Shown here piece by piece: positions 1-6,888 of a stretch of 9,181 bases of DNA. The notes under the pieces are model-generated. The model had not been told where the DNA came from and did no database searches. It was given only the letters and a program-made list of their open reading frames with translations. Positions within the stretch are counted from its first letter, which is position 1. Each line of letters starts with the position of its first letter. A program made the translations under genes and the position numbers. This stretch comes from Anaerobacillus sp. (GTDB lineage: Bacteria > Bacillota > Bacilli > Bacillales > Anaerobacillaceae): the NCBI GenBank assembly GCA_007118195.1, contig SKSA01000233.1:1-9181 (forward strand). The letters run 5' to 3'.

Positions 1-1979
1 AGGCCATAACATACCGATAATCCTAACCCTGTTCCTTTTCCTAACGGTTTTGTCGTATAGAAAGGGTCAAACACTTTGGACAAGTTTTCTTCCGCAATTC
101 CTTCCCCTGTATCTGAAATGGAAATCACTACATGGTTAAACCGTTCCACGAATTTCGTTTCAATACTAAGAGTTCCTTCGCTTTCTTCCATCGCGTCAAT
201 CCCATTATTCATGATATTAACAAATACTTGCATAAGGTTTAGAGCATCTCCTTTAATAAAAGGGAGATCAGATTTAAGATTGGTTTCTAATTGAATTTGT
301 TTCTTTTTTAAGGCGTGGCCTACGAGTTCGATACTGCTTTGAACGACTTCATTCACATCAATATCCTGTATACTCCATTCCGATTTCCGTGAAAAGTTTA
401 GTAAGTTCCTCGTTATTTTTTTACAACGATCCGTGTTTTCATCAATGATCTTTAAATATTGTTGAAGTTCATCAGCTTCGACCGTCTCTTCCTCTTCCAT
501 ACGATCGAGTAAATCTTCTGCATATACTTTTATTGTTGCTAATGGATTGTTCACTTCATGAGCAAAGCTAGACGCCATTAATCCAAGCGCACTTAATTTA
601 TCCGCTTGAATAAGCGCTTCTTCCATTTCTTTTTCTTCAGTAATATCTTCAATGACAATGAGTGATTCTTCATTTGCTGAATGTTTTAAGGGATAAACAC
701 GGTGTCTAAAAATCTTTTTTCGACCTTTTTCATCCTTTTTGACTAAATACTCGTTAATGTCTTTTCCGTTGTTTTCTAAAATACCTGGGCAATCGCAACA
801 AGGCTCTTCTTTATTATTAAATAGTTTATAACAAGGTAAAGCTTCATTCGTATTCAGCCAACCTTTTAACGTTTCATTCGTCCACGTCACTTGATAATCA
901 GACCTTACTACAGCTAAACCTGCGCCAATACTACTAACAATAATATTTAATCTTTCTTTTTCTTGCAGTAGTTGATCTGTTTTTTCCGAAATTTCTTGAC
1001 TCATTTCATTAAAACTTTTCGCCAATTCACCAAATTCATCTTTACGATAAACGTTAATCTTTCGTTGCTCAGCGCCATGTTTGATATTTTTCATCGCCCT
1101 CTGTAAAATTTCAATCGGATGAACGAAGTATAAACCAGCATAGATACTAATAACACTTATTAAAGCAATAATAAAGAGCGCAACAAAGATACTATTCCAA
1201 ACTAACCTGTACATCGGAGCAAATAAATCTTCAGTCGGTTGCTCCAGTACTAAATGCCATTGGAGATCTTTTAAATCGGTTGATTTGCGAATCACTTCTT
1301 CCCCTTTTTGTACGAAAAAGTCTTCTTGTTGCCAAAGCTGCGTATAGTCTTGATGGGCAATAATTCGATCAAAAGAATCGACCATAAAAACATAACCTGG
1401 CTCGTTTAGGTAATATGATGATATTTCACCAATTAGCTTTTGTAACTGTAATGTCACACCAACTGTTGCTTGTTGTTCCTTCGAATGTTCATCAGCGATT
1501 GGTAATGCAACTTTCATCACTGGTTGTCCATAAATGTTAAATTGTACTTCACTTAACATGAGAGGATTTCTTATTGTCGCTTGGCGCATTGAAGGGGGAA
1601 ACCAACTCTGTTTTTCTTCTAATTTATTTAATTGGTAACGCGATACTCTCTTCGACACTAATCCTGCTTCATCTAAAACAACAATTTCTTCAATCAAAGC
1701 GTTCTCTTTCAGTATGCTATATAGAAGACCTCGTTCTTCATCGATGTTTGAAATTTGAGCAAGCATATGAACAAGCTGAAATGTTTGCTCCATTTCCAAG
1801 TTAATTTGGTTTGCAAAATTATTAAGTAAGAGTGTTTGTCGCTCCCCAATCCTTTCTTCCATATCTCCTTGAACTTGCACAAGGTAATAGCTTGTCATAA
1901 AAATCAAGGGGATCGTTGACATAATGATCCCAAATAGAAGAACTTGATTTCTTATTTTTAAAAAAGGGGATATTTTCAC
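1..1979 (-). CDS. Sensor histidine kinase with Cache, HAMP and PAS domains (3' end outside window)
   Basis: A membrane sensor kinase that autophosphorylates a histidine and passes the phosphate to a response regulator not seen here. I translated 659 codons without a stop; the C-terminal tail lies beyond the left edge. Order: TM1 (about residues 12-34); extracellular Cache-like domain (about 35-258, with GYVFMVDSFDRIIAHQD, typical of dCache); TM2 (about 261-284); HAMP (to about 340); PAS (about 355-455) holding Cys383, Cys394, Cys395 and Cys397; H-box FAHEVNNPLATIK with His474; N-box around Asn592; G1 DTGEGIA with Asp623; G2 GKGTGLGLS near 647-655. The AHEVNNP form resembles NtrB/DctB-type kinases, so an NtrC-like partner is possible (inference). 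The GTG start overlaps the TGA of the upstream binding-protein gene (1976-1978), and a GGGGGG ribosome site lies about 7 bases before it, supporting this start and translational coupling. The signal sensed is unknown. Confidence 0.93.
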   Translation of the reverse strand, partial: MKISPFLKIRNQVLLFGIIMSTIPLIFMTSYYLVQVQGDMEERIGERQTLLLNNFANQINLEMEQTFQLVHMLAQISNIDEERGLLYSILKENALIEEIVVLDEAGLVSKRVSRYQLNKLEEKQSWFPPSMRQATIRNPLMLSEVQFNIYGQPVMKVALPIADEHSKEQQATVGVTLQLQKLIGEISSYYLNEPGYVFMVDSFDRIIAHQDYTQLWQQEDFFVQKGEEVIRKSTDLKDLQWHLVLEQPTEDLFAPMYRLVWNSIFVALFIIALISVISIYAGLYFVHPIEILQRAMKNIKHGAEQRKINVYRKDEFGELAKSFNEMSQEISEKTDQLLQEKERLNIIVSSIGAGLAVVRSDYQVTWTNETLKGWLNTNEALPCYKLFNNKEEPCCDCPGILENNGKDINEYLVKKDEKGRKKIFRHRVYPLKHSANEESLIVIEDITEEKEMEEALIQADKLSALGLMASSFAHEVNNPLATIKVYAEDLLDRMEEEETVEADELQQYLKIIDENTDRCKKITRNLLNFSRKSEWSIQDIDVNEVVQSSIELVGHALKKKQIQLETNLKSDLPFIKGDALNLMQVFVNIMNNGIDAMEESEGTLSIETKFVERFNHVVISISDTGEGIAEENLSKVFDPFYTTKPLGKGTGLGLSVCYG

Positions 1980-2974
1980 CTAGTATCCCCCCTAATTTTT
2001 TCAGCCAAATTTAAAATATCCACATTTAGTTCGATATTTAAAGCTTTTTGAGTGTCTTCATTTACAAAAAACTCGATCGAATCAGGAAGCTCGACGGGGA
2101 GTGCAGCAGGGTCATTTCCTTGTAAAATAAGACTCACATGCCTAGCTGCTTGATAGCCTTGTCCAAAATAGGAAGAACCGTAACCAAATAAGTAACCTGC
2201 CTCTACTTCATGATCATAAAGCGCCATCGAAGGTAGTTGCCACCTTAATAATAATTTAGCAATCATATCTGCCATTGCTTCAATTTGATAACTTGGTAAA
2301 ATCATCAAGCCATCACTATCTAATAAGTGACTCTCCAACATTTCTAAAGAAGGATCCGCATGAAAATCATAAGGAAAGATATCGACATTTAATTTCTGTG
2401 CAGTTTCTTTTACTATTTTTAAACTCATTGCACTTATATCGATATTGCTATTATATAAAACAACGACTCTTTCCATTTCAGGGACAAGGTCTACAAACAT
2501 TTCTAGTCGTTTAGCTGATAAATTCATATGAAAATTATTAACACCTGTAAACGTTGACCCTGGTGCGTGATACTCTTCGATTAAACCTAGTTCAATCGGA
2601 GCTGCAATGCCAACAAATACAACGGGAACGTTCTTTTTAGATTGATTCATTACTTCTTGTACTTGTTGTGTTTCAATCCCACCTAAAGTAACAATTAAAT
2701 CTAAATTATCCTCTACTAATTCTTTCGCACCTAGTTGCATTCGAGCGACGTCATCTTTCGCATCTTTCATAATAAAATCAAACTTTTCAATTTGATAACC
2801 TAATTGAATTAATCCACTTTTCATCCCTTCTAACTTTTCAAAACGATTTTCTCCGGTCATTAAGACACCAATTCGATATTTATTTTCAACCCCTAGATTA
2901 TCGAGATAAATAAATATGGTAAAAAACATAATGATCGAAGCGAAGATCCATATCATAATTCCAAGCTTTTTCAT
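1976..2974 (-). CDS. Membrane-anchored ABC_sub_bind-family periplasmic-type binding protein
   Basis: A 332-residue extracytoplasmic binding protein of the ABC_sub_bind type (Pfam PF04392, COG2984), usually linked to amino-acid or similar small-molecule uptake. An N-terminal hydrophobic segment (about residues 5-24) is followed by YRIGVL, the usual first strand. Further family landmarks are DLIVTLGG (about 93-100), VPVVFVGIAAP and GLIEEYHAPGSTFTGV in the first lobe, and VVVLYN and GLMILPS in the second. There is no lipobox cysteine at the end of the hydrophobic segment, so it is more likely an uncleaved anchor than a lipoprotein. An AGGAG site (2983-2987) stands 8 bases before the ATG. The downstream kinase start overlaps its stop codon, and no permease or ATPase gene is adjacent. 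I infer that it captures a ligand for the kinase. A transport role with components elsewhere remains possible. Confidence 0.88.
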   Translation of the reverse strand: MKKLGIMIWIFASIIMFFTIFIYLDNLGVENKYRIGVLMTGENRFEKLEGMKSGLIQLGYQIEKFDFIMKDAKDDVARMQLGAKELVEDNLDLIVTLGGIETQQVQEVMNQSKKNVPVVFVGIAAPIELGLIEEYHAPGSTFTGVNNFHMNLSAKRLEMFVDLVPEMERVVVLYNSNIDISAMSLKIVKETAQKLNVDIFPYDFHADPSLEMLESHLLDSDGLMILPSYQIEAMADMIAKLLLRWQLPSMALYDHEVEAGYLFGYGSSYFGQGYQAARHVSLILQGNDPAALPVELPDSIEFFVNEDTQKALNIELNVDILNLAEKIRGDTR

Positions 2975-3038
2975 CGTGATAACTCCTAAATAAAATAATT
3001 TTTATCATATCACTTTTTTTAATGTGTGTATGATCGTA

Positions 3039-3067
3039 TCTATAGTTGTCTCTTTATTGTAACTTAA
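3039..3067 (-). promoter_or_regulatory. Possible promoter of the binding-protein/kinase unit
   Basis: On the minus strand TTAAGT (3062-3067) and TATAGA (3039-3044) are 17 bases apart, a weak sigma-A-like pair. It lies between the rex terminator and the binding-protein ATG. An alternative is TTACAA with TACGAT at 18 bases in the same stretch. A promoter is expected here because the rex transcript terminates just upstream, but the exact boxes are uncertain. Confidence 0.3.
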
Positions 3068-3083
3068 ATTTTCTTAACCTATC

Positions 3084-3111
3084 AAAAAAACCACGAGAGA
3101 TACTCGTGGTT
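3084..3111 (-). terminator. Intrinsic terminator of the moaC-rex transcript
   Basis: Read on the minus strand, CCACGAG (3103-3109) and CTCGTGG (3091-3097) form a perfect 7-bp stem with a 5-base loop, extendable by two A-T pairs. It is followed by seven T (3084-3090). The hairpin starts at the rex stop codon (3110-3112). There is no matching T run on the plus strand, so it acts on the rex transcript only. It separates rex from the binding-protein/kinase unit downstream. Confidence 0.9.
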
Positions 3112-3745
3112 ACATTGGATAATGCTTAAGAAAATAAATTAATGATTGCAATTCAACCGACAAATCAATGTGATGTACCCTTACATTTTTAGGAACCGAT
3201 AACCTTGCAGGTGTAAAGTTTAAAATTCCTTTCACACCACGCGCGACAAGCCGGTCGGCTACTTTTTGTGCTACCGCTGACGGAACGGTTAAAATAGCTA
3301 CCGAAATACTTGGATCTAACTTTTCTTCTAAGTCATCTAAATGATAGATCGGAACACTACCTAGTTCTGTACCAATTTTACTTTCGTCTACATCAAAAGC
3401 CATTTCAATTTTCGTACTATTATTTTTTGAAAAATTATAATTTAAAAATGCAGTACCTAAATTACCGACACCTATTAATGATACTTTTGTTACTTCATCT
3501 TGGTCTAACGTTTTCCTAAAGAAGGACAATAGATAGTTTACGTTATATCCGTAACCTTTTTTTCCTAGTGCACCAAAGTATGAAAAGTCTCGTCTAATCG
3601 TTGCTGAATCTACCTTCACCGCTTCACTTAACTCGGAAGATGATACCCGGTGCTTACCTGACGCTTGTAAATTTTCTAAAAACCGATAATACAAAGGTAA
3701 GCGTTTTGCTGTTGCTTGAGGTATTTTTGTTTGATCGATATTCAT
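3110..3745 (-). CDS. rex: Redox-sensing transcriptional repressor Rex
   Basis: Rex is a dimeric repressor that reads the NADH/NAD+ ratio: NADH releases it from operators at fermentation and respiration genes. The 211-residue protein has an N-terminal winged helix (about 1-80), including [19 protein letters not shown], which carries the recognition helix and wing. A Rossmann domain follows, with the dinucleotide motif GVGNLG at 92-97. From memory the sequence is close to B. subtilis Rex almost throughout, but it stops at KHYPM, a few residues before the B. subtilis end. An upstream in-frame extension to 3952 exists, but MNIDQ at 3745 matches the family N-terminus and has GGAGG (3752-3756) 6 bases before it. 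It follows moaC by 218 bases. A promoter overlapping a Rex-like operator in that gap suggests self-repression. In B. subtilis tatAY-tatCY follow rex; here they do not. Confidence 0.97.
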   Translation of the reverse strand: MNIDQTKIPQATAKRLPLYYRFLENLQASGKHRVSSSELSEAVKVDSATIRRDFSYFGALGKKGYGYNVNYLLSFFRKTLDQDEVTKVSLIGVGNLGTAFLNYNFSKNNSTKIEMAFDVDESKIGTELGSVPIYHLDDLEEKLDPSISVAILTVPSAVAQKVADRLVARGVKGILNFTPARLSVPKNVRVHHIDLSVELQSLIYFLKHYPM

Positions 3746-3845
3746 TATCTGCCTCCAACCTGTACCTATCTGGATAAAGGGCAAAACTAAACTAATGGGT
3801 TGAGAAAAACACCCCATTTTTCTATTCTCATCATTTTTTGTTACA

Positions 3846-3863
3846 TTGTATACCATTTCACAC
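3846..3863 (-). promoter_or_regulatory. Candidate Rex operator overlapping the rex promoter
   Basis: On the minus strand the 18-mer GTGTGAAATGGTATACAA resembles the Rex operator consensus of Firmicutes as I recall it (TTGTGAA, four A/T, TTCACAA), agreeing at 13 of 18 positions. It includes an extended -10, TGGTATACA (3847-3855), so bound Rex would block the promoter. No good -35 is seen at 16-18 bases, as is common with extended -10 promoters. The position about 100 bases before the rex ATG suits an autoregulated internal promoter. One half-site is clearly degenerate, so binding is a prediction. Confidence 0.45.
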
Positions 3864-3963
3864 AAGCATTTTAGAAAAACTTGGCTTTCCGCCAAATCCT
3901 TGCAACATAAATATCTTTTACTCCCGACCTTTTTCCCCTTTATACGGTACAAATAATCTTTTT

Positions 3964-4458
3964 TTAATCTAATGGTTTCTCCCTTTTGAAATCCCCGCTT
4001 TTCCCACCTGTTTTCTCTACTAAATATGTAGGGCCGATAACCATCCCTTTATCAACCGCTTTACACATATCATAAACAGTTAAAGCAACTGCAGAAGCTG
4101 CCGTTAGCGCTTCCATCTCTACTCCGGTACTTCCTTTTGTTTTTACTTTCACAAAAATATTAAGCATATGACTATCTTCTTTTTCGGACCATTCAAATGT
4201 TACGTCAACACCTGTTAATGCTAACGGGTGACACATCGGAATCCAGTCAGCAGTTCTTTTAGCAGCCATTACCCCAGCCACTTGAGCAACACCTAAAACA
4301 TCGCCTTTGCCAATAGAGCCTTCCTGAATTTTCTCAAAAATCACTTTGTTAACTTCCACACTCGTTCGTGCTAAAGCTGTTCTTACTGTCTCATTCTTTT
4401 CTGAAATATCTACCATTTTTGCGCGACCCTGTTCATTAAAATGCGTAAACGATGACAT
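3964..4458 (-). CDS. moaC: Cyclic pyranopterin monophosphate synthase MoaC
   Basis: MoaC works with the radical-SAM enzyme MoaA in the first stage of molybdenum cofactor synthesis, rearranging the MoaA product into cyclic pyranopterin monophosphate in the cytoplasm. The 164-residue protein has near-normal length. Expected active-site residues are present: Lys51 in [10 protein letters not shown], His77 in MCHPL, Glu114 and Glu116 in [11 protein letters not shown], and Asp130 and Lys133 in YDMCKAVDK. The ATG at 4458 is preferred because AGGGGA (4468-4473) lies 9 bases before it; a TTG two codons upstream is only 3 bases from that site. No terminator separates it from rex, so read-through into rex is likely. 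No other moa or moe gene is in the window. Pairing moaC with a redox regulator is a conserved Bacillus arrangement. Confidence 0.97.
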   Translation of the reverse strand: MSSFTHFNEQGRAKMVDISEKNETVRTALARTSVEVNKVIFEKIQEGSIGKGDVLGVAQVAGVMAAKRTADWIPMCHPLALTGVDVTFEWSEKEDSHMLNIFVKVKTKGSTGVEMEALTAASAVALTVYDMCKAVDKGMVIGPTYLVEKTGGKSGDFKREKPLD

Positions 4459-4482
4459 AATCAAATGTCCCCTTTCATTTCA

Positions 4483-4519
4483 TACATATATATTGTACAC
4501 CATTTTGTCAAATTTGTAA
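4483..4519 (-). promoter_or_regulatory. Putative moaC promoter
   Basis: On the minus strand a perfect -35, TTGACA (4506-4511), is followed 17 bases later by TATGTA (4483-4488). A competing reading is TTACAA (4514-4519) with TACAAT (4492-4497) at 16 bases. Both put the start 25-40 bases before the moaC ATG. The stretch 4492-4505 is nearly identical to 3845-3858 at the rex promoter (13 of 14 bases), which favours TACAAT as a shared functional part. Confidence 0.45.
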
Positions 4520-4725
4520 CCGTTTCAAAAGTTGTAACGTAAATGTAATATCCTTCTTACTTCGTACCCAATTCATGTTATAAAGTTTATTTCATGATGT
4601 TATTACACTTCTGTATCTACTTGCAACCGTTTTGCTTGAGCTTCTGTTTCGCAAAATCAACTAAGTTTACTCAAAGCCATTAACTGAAAATGTGATTTAT
4701 ATACGCTGTTTCATTGCTTGTCCCG

Positions 4726-4753
4726 TTGCGATTCGGTACACTAATTGTATAAT
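4726..4753 (+). promoter_or_regulatory. Promoter of the ABC-F gene
   Basis: TTGCGA (4726-4731) and a perfect TATAAT (4748-4753) are 16 bases apart. Transcription from here would give a leader of only about 30 bases before the ATG at 4793. That leaves no room for the long attenuator leader found before some antibiotic-inducible ABC-F genes, so expression is probably constitutive. Confidence 0.6.
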
Positions 4754-4792
4754 TATAATTTTTATTGCCACTTTAGGTTAGGATGATGAATA

Positions 4793-6721
4793 ATGATACT
4801 TTTGCAATGCGTTCAATTGACGAAAAATTTTGGTGCTGAACCAATATTATCGAATATAAAACTAGAAGTCCAATCCAAAGATCGTGTAGCGATTGTTGGT
4901 CGCAATGGAGCTGGGAAATCAACATTACTAAAAATAATTGCAGGAAAGCTTTCTTATAATTCCGGGGACATTGTTATTCCAAAAGATGTCACGATGGGGT
5001 ATTTAGCCCAAGATACTGGTTTAGAATCAGAGCGATCGATTTGGGATGAGATGCTATTTGTTTTTGATCACCTTATTACAATGGAAATGGAATTACGAAA
5101 CCTCGAAACTAAAATGTCGGATCCTGATTATATCAACGATGAAAGTAACTATGAAAAACTTTTAAATGAATACGATCTTCTCTCAGAAACTTTTAAACAA
5201 AAGGGCGGTTATCAATATGAAGCGGATATTCGCGGCATTCTTTCTGGGTTGAATTTTTCTGATAAAGATTATTCTACAAAAATATCAACGTTAAGTGGCG
5301 GACAAAAAACACGACTTGCATTAGGAAAGTTGTTATTAACTCGCCCCGACCTACTTATTTTGGACGAGCCGACGAACCACTTAGACTTAGAAACACTTGC
5401 ATGGCTCGAACAATATTTACTTCATTATGATGGTGCTATTTTGATCGTTTCTCACGACCGCTATTTTTTAGATAAAGTGACAAACATTGTTTATGAAATT
5501 TCTCGTACAAAAGCAACTAAATTTGTCGGAAACTATAGTTACTATTTAGAAGAAAAAGCAAAACGCTATGAACTAGAAATGAAACAATACGAAAAACAAC
5601 AAGATGAAATTGATAAGCTTCAAACTTTTGTGCAAAAAAATATTGCTAGAGCTTCAACTACAAAACGTGCTCAAAGTAGACGTAAGCAATTAGAACGAAT
5701 GGAAAAACTTGATAAACCTCAAGGAGATGAAAAATCAGCAAATTTCTCTTTTGAAATTAAAAAGCAAACCGGAAATGATGTCCTTAGAGTCGAACAACTT
5801 TCTGGCGGGTACTCCCCTCGTGAGATATTATTTGAAAATTTTAATTTAGCGATAAATCGCGCAGAAAGCATTGCCTTACTCGGACCAAACGGAATTGGTA
5901 AATCGACTCTTTTAAAAACAATTACTAAGGAAATAGAGCCTTTAGCAGGGTCCATTAAATACGGCAGCAATGTCGCCATTGGCTATTACGATCAAGAACA
6001 AGCAAAGCTCACCTCGAATAAACAAGTTTTATACGAGCTTTGGGATGAGTATCCGTTAACTCCTGAAAAAGAAATTCGTACAATTTTAGGGAACTTTCTT
6101 TTTAGCGGTGACGATGTGCTGAAAAATGTTTCTGATTTAAGTGGCGGTGAAAAAGCACGAGTTGCATTAGCAAAATTAATGATGCAAAAAGCAAATTTCC
6201 TAATCTTAGACGAACCTACAAACCATCTTGATTTAGATAGTAAAGAAATACTAGAGAGTGCCTTATTAGATTATCCTGGGACCATATTGTTTGTATCGCA
6301 TGACCGCTATTTCGTTAACCGTATGGCCACTCGTGTCGTCGAAATGGCAAAAGAAGGCCTAATTGATTATATCGGTGACTACGATTATTACATTATGAAA
6401 AAACAAGAAAACTTCGAACGAGAGCAGCTTAAAGAAACGGAAGAAGAAAAGATTGAACAACTAGAAGATCAACCAAATAAACAATCCTTTTTACAAGATA
6501 AAGAAGCGAAGCGAAAAGAACGTCAACGCTTGAGACGCCTTGAAGAAATCGAACAAAATGTAGAACAGCTAGAACTCTCTGTAGCAGAAAGAGAAGACGC
6601 CCTATGTGATCCTGAAATTTACCAAGATCACACTCGGGTTAGTGAATTAAACAACGAAATAGAAAAGCTAAAAAAAGAACTAGATGACTTAATGGAAGAA
6701 TGGACGGAATTAGAAGTTTAA
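4793..6721 (+). CDS. ydiF: ABC-F family ATPase, YdiF type
   Basis: ABC-F proteins are soluble twin-ATPase factors that act on the ribosome, not transporters. The 642-residue protein has ABC1 with Walker A GRNGAGKST (36-44), signature LSGGQ (167-171) and Walker B LLILDEPTNHLD (187-198). A charged linker (about 245-320) corresponds to the P-site tRNA-interacting motif, including the KNIARASTTKRAQSRRKQLE segment. ABC2 has GPNGIGKST (364-372), LSGGE (449-453) and LILDEPTNHLD (470-480). A coiled-coil C-terminal tail covers about 540-640. There are no membrane segments. Both catalytic glutamates are present. The start MILLQ and the overall length match B. subtilis YdiF as I recall it; a weak AGGATGA site precedes the ATG. 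It diverges from moaC, a conserved neighbourhood. Whether it affects antibiotic tolerance cannot be told; a housekeeping translation role is more likely than a dedicated resistance factor. Confidence 0.93.
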   Translation: MILLQCVQLTKNFGAEPILSNIKLEVQSKDRVAIVGRNGAGKSTLLKIIAGKLSYNSGDIVIPKDVTMGYLAQDTGLESERSIWDEMLFVFDHLITMEMELRNLETKMSDPDYINDESNYEKLLNEYDLLSETFKQKGGYQYEADIRGILSGLNFSDKDYSTKISTLSGGQKTRLALGKLLLTRPDLLILDEPTNHLDLETLAWLEQYLLHYDGAILIVSHDRYFLDKVTNIVYEISRTKATKFVGNYSYYLEEKAKRYELEMKQYEKQQDEIDKLQTFVQKNIARASTTKRAQSRRKQLERMEKLDKPQGDEKSANFSFEIKKQTGNDVLRVEQLSGGYSPREILFENFNLAINRAESIALLGPNGIGKSTLLKTITKEIEPLAGSIKYGSNVAIGYYDQEQAKLTSNKQVLYELWDEYPLTPEKEIRTILGNFLFSGDDVLKNVSDLSGGEKARVALAKLMMQKANFLILDEPTNHLDLDSKEILESALLDYPGTILFVSHDRYFVNRMATRVVEMAKEGLIDYIGDYDYYIMKKQENFEREQLKETEEEKIEQLEDQPNKQSFLQDKEAKRKERQRLRRLEEIEQNVEQLELSVAEREDALCDPEIYQDHTRVSELNNEIEKLKKELDDLMEEWTELEV

Positions 6722-6724
6722 AAT

Positions 6725-6888
6725 TAGTTTTGAGTTTTGAGTGAAGAGTGTTGAGTTATTTGTGGGCTATGCTCCGAAGTGAAAAAAATTGTTGAACAGA
6801 CGTTCACATGATAGGAGACTGCCTCGAAGCGTACCATTCACCAACTCAAAACTCAACATTCAAAACTCAACACTATAAATCAAAACTA
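6725..6888. repeat. 164-bp inverted-repeat element built of 7-bp units
   Basis: The gap between two convergent genes is bounded by TAGTTTTGA (6725-6733) and its exact complement TCAAAACTA (6880-6888). Inner perfect arms are AGTGTTGAGTT (6747-6757) with AACTCAACACT (6864-6874), collinear with the ends, and TGAGTTTTGAGT (6731-6742) with ACTCAAAACTCA (6844-6855). Each arm is a run of variants of a 7-base unit, TTTTGAG or TGTTGAG. The 85-base core (6758-6842) has no ORF of note and a small TGAAC/GTTCA hairpin. There is no transposase. The right end supplies the stop codon (TAG, 6886-6888) of the membrane-protein gene. It may be a dispersed MITE-like or palindromic repeat and could help end transcription from both sides, though no T run follows either arm. 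Confidence 0.75.

Larger units (their letters stand above)
4459..4792. other. Divergent intergenic region between moaC and the ABC-F gene
   Basis: This 334-base gap holds a promoter at each end, one for each divergent gene. The roughly 200 bases between them contain no convincing gene, RNA or terminator. The only structure I see is a repeated short motif: TTGTAACCGTTT at 4514-4525, TTGCAACCGTTT at 4621-4632, and TTGTAACG at 4532-4539. No molybdenum-cofactor riboswitch fold could be recognised by eye. Confidence 0.6.

Noticed and set aside
76..294. Short open frames on the plus strand across the kinase, binding-protein, rex and membrane-protein genes
   Set aside because: All are antisense to well-supported genes and lack recognisable domains.
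3796..3816. TGGG...CCCA hairpin followed by T on the plus strand
   Set aside because: The stem is only 4 bp with a long loop, and no plus-strand gene ends there.
3746..3952. In-frame N-terminal extension of rex by 69 residues
   Set aside because: The extension has no similarity to Rex, contains the likely rex promoter and operator, and a strong GGAGG site precedes the family-typical start at 3745.
4459..4464. TTG start for moaC two codons upstream
   Set aside because: The ribosome site would be only 3 bases away; the ATG at 4458 has a normal 9-base spacing.
5719..5979. Open frame antisense to the ABC-F gene
   Set aside because: It lies wholly within a strongly conserved gene, and the translation resembles no known protein; it is a reading-frame shadow.
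6725..6888. CRISPR array or insertion sequence
   Set aside because: The repeats are 7-base units without spacers, and no transposase or Cas gene is present.
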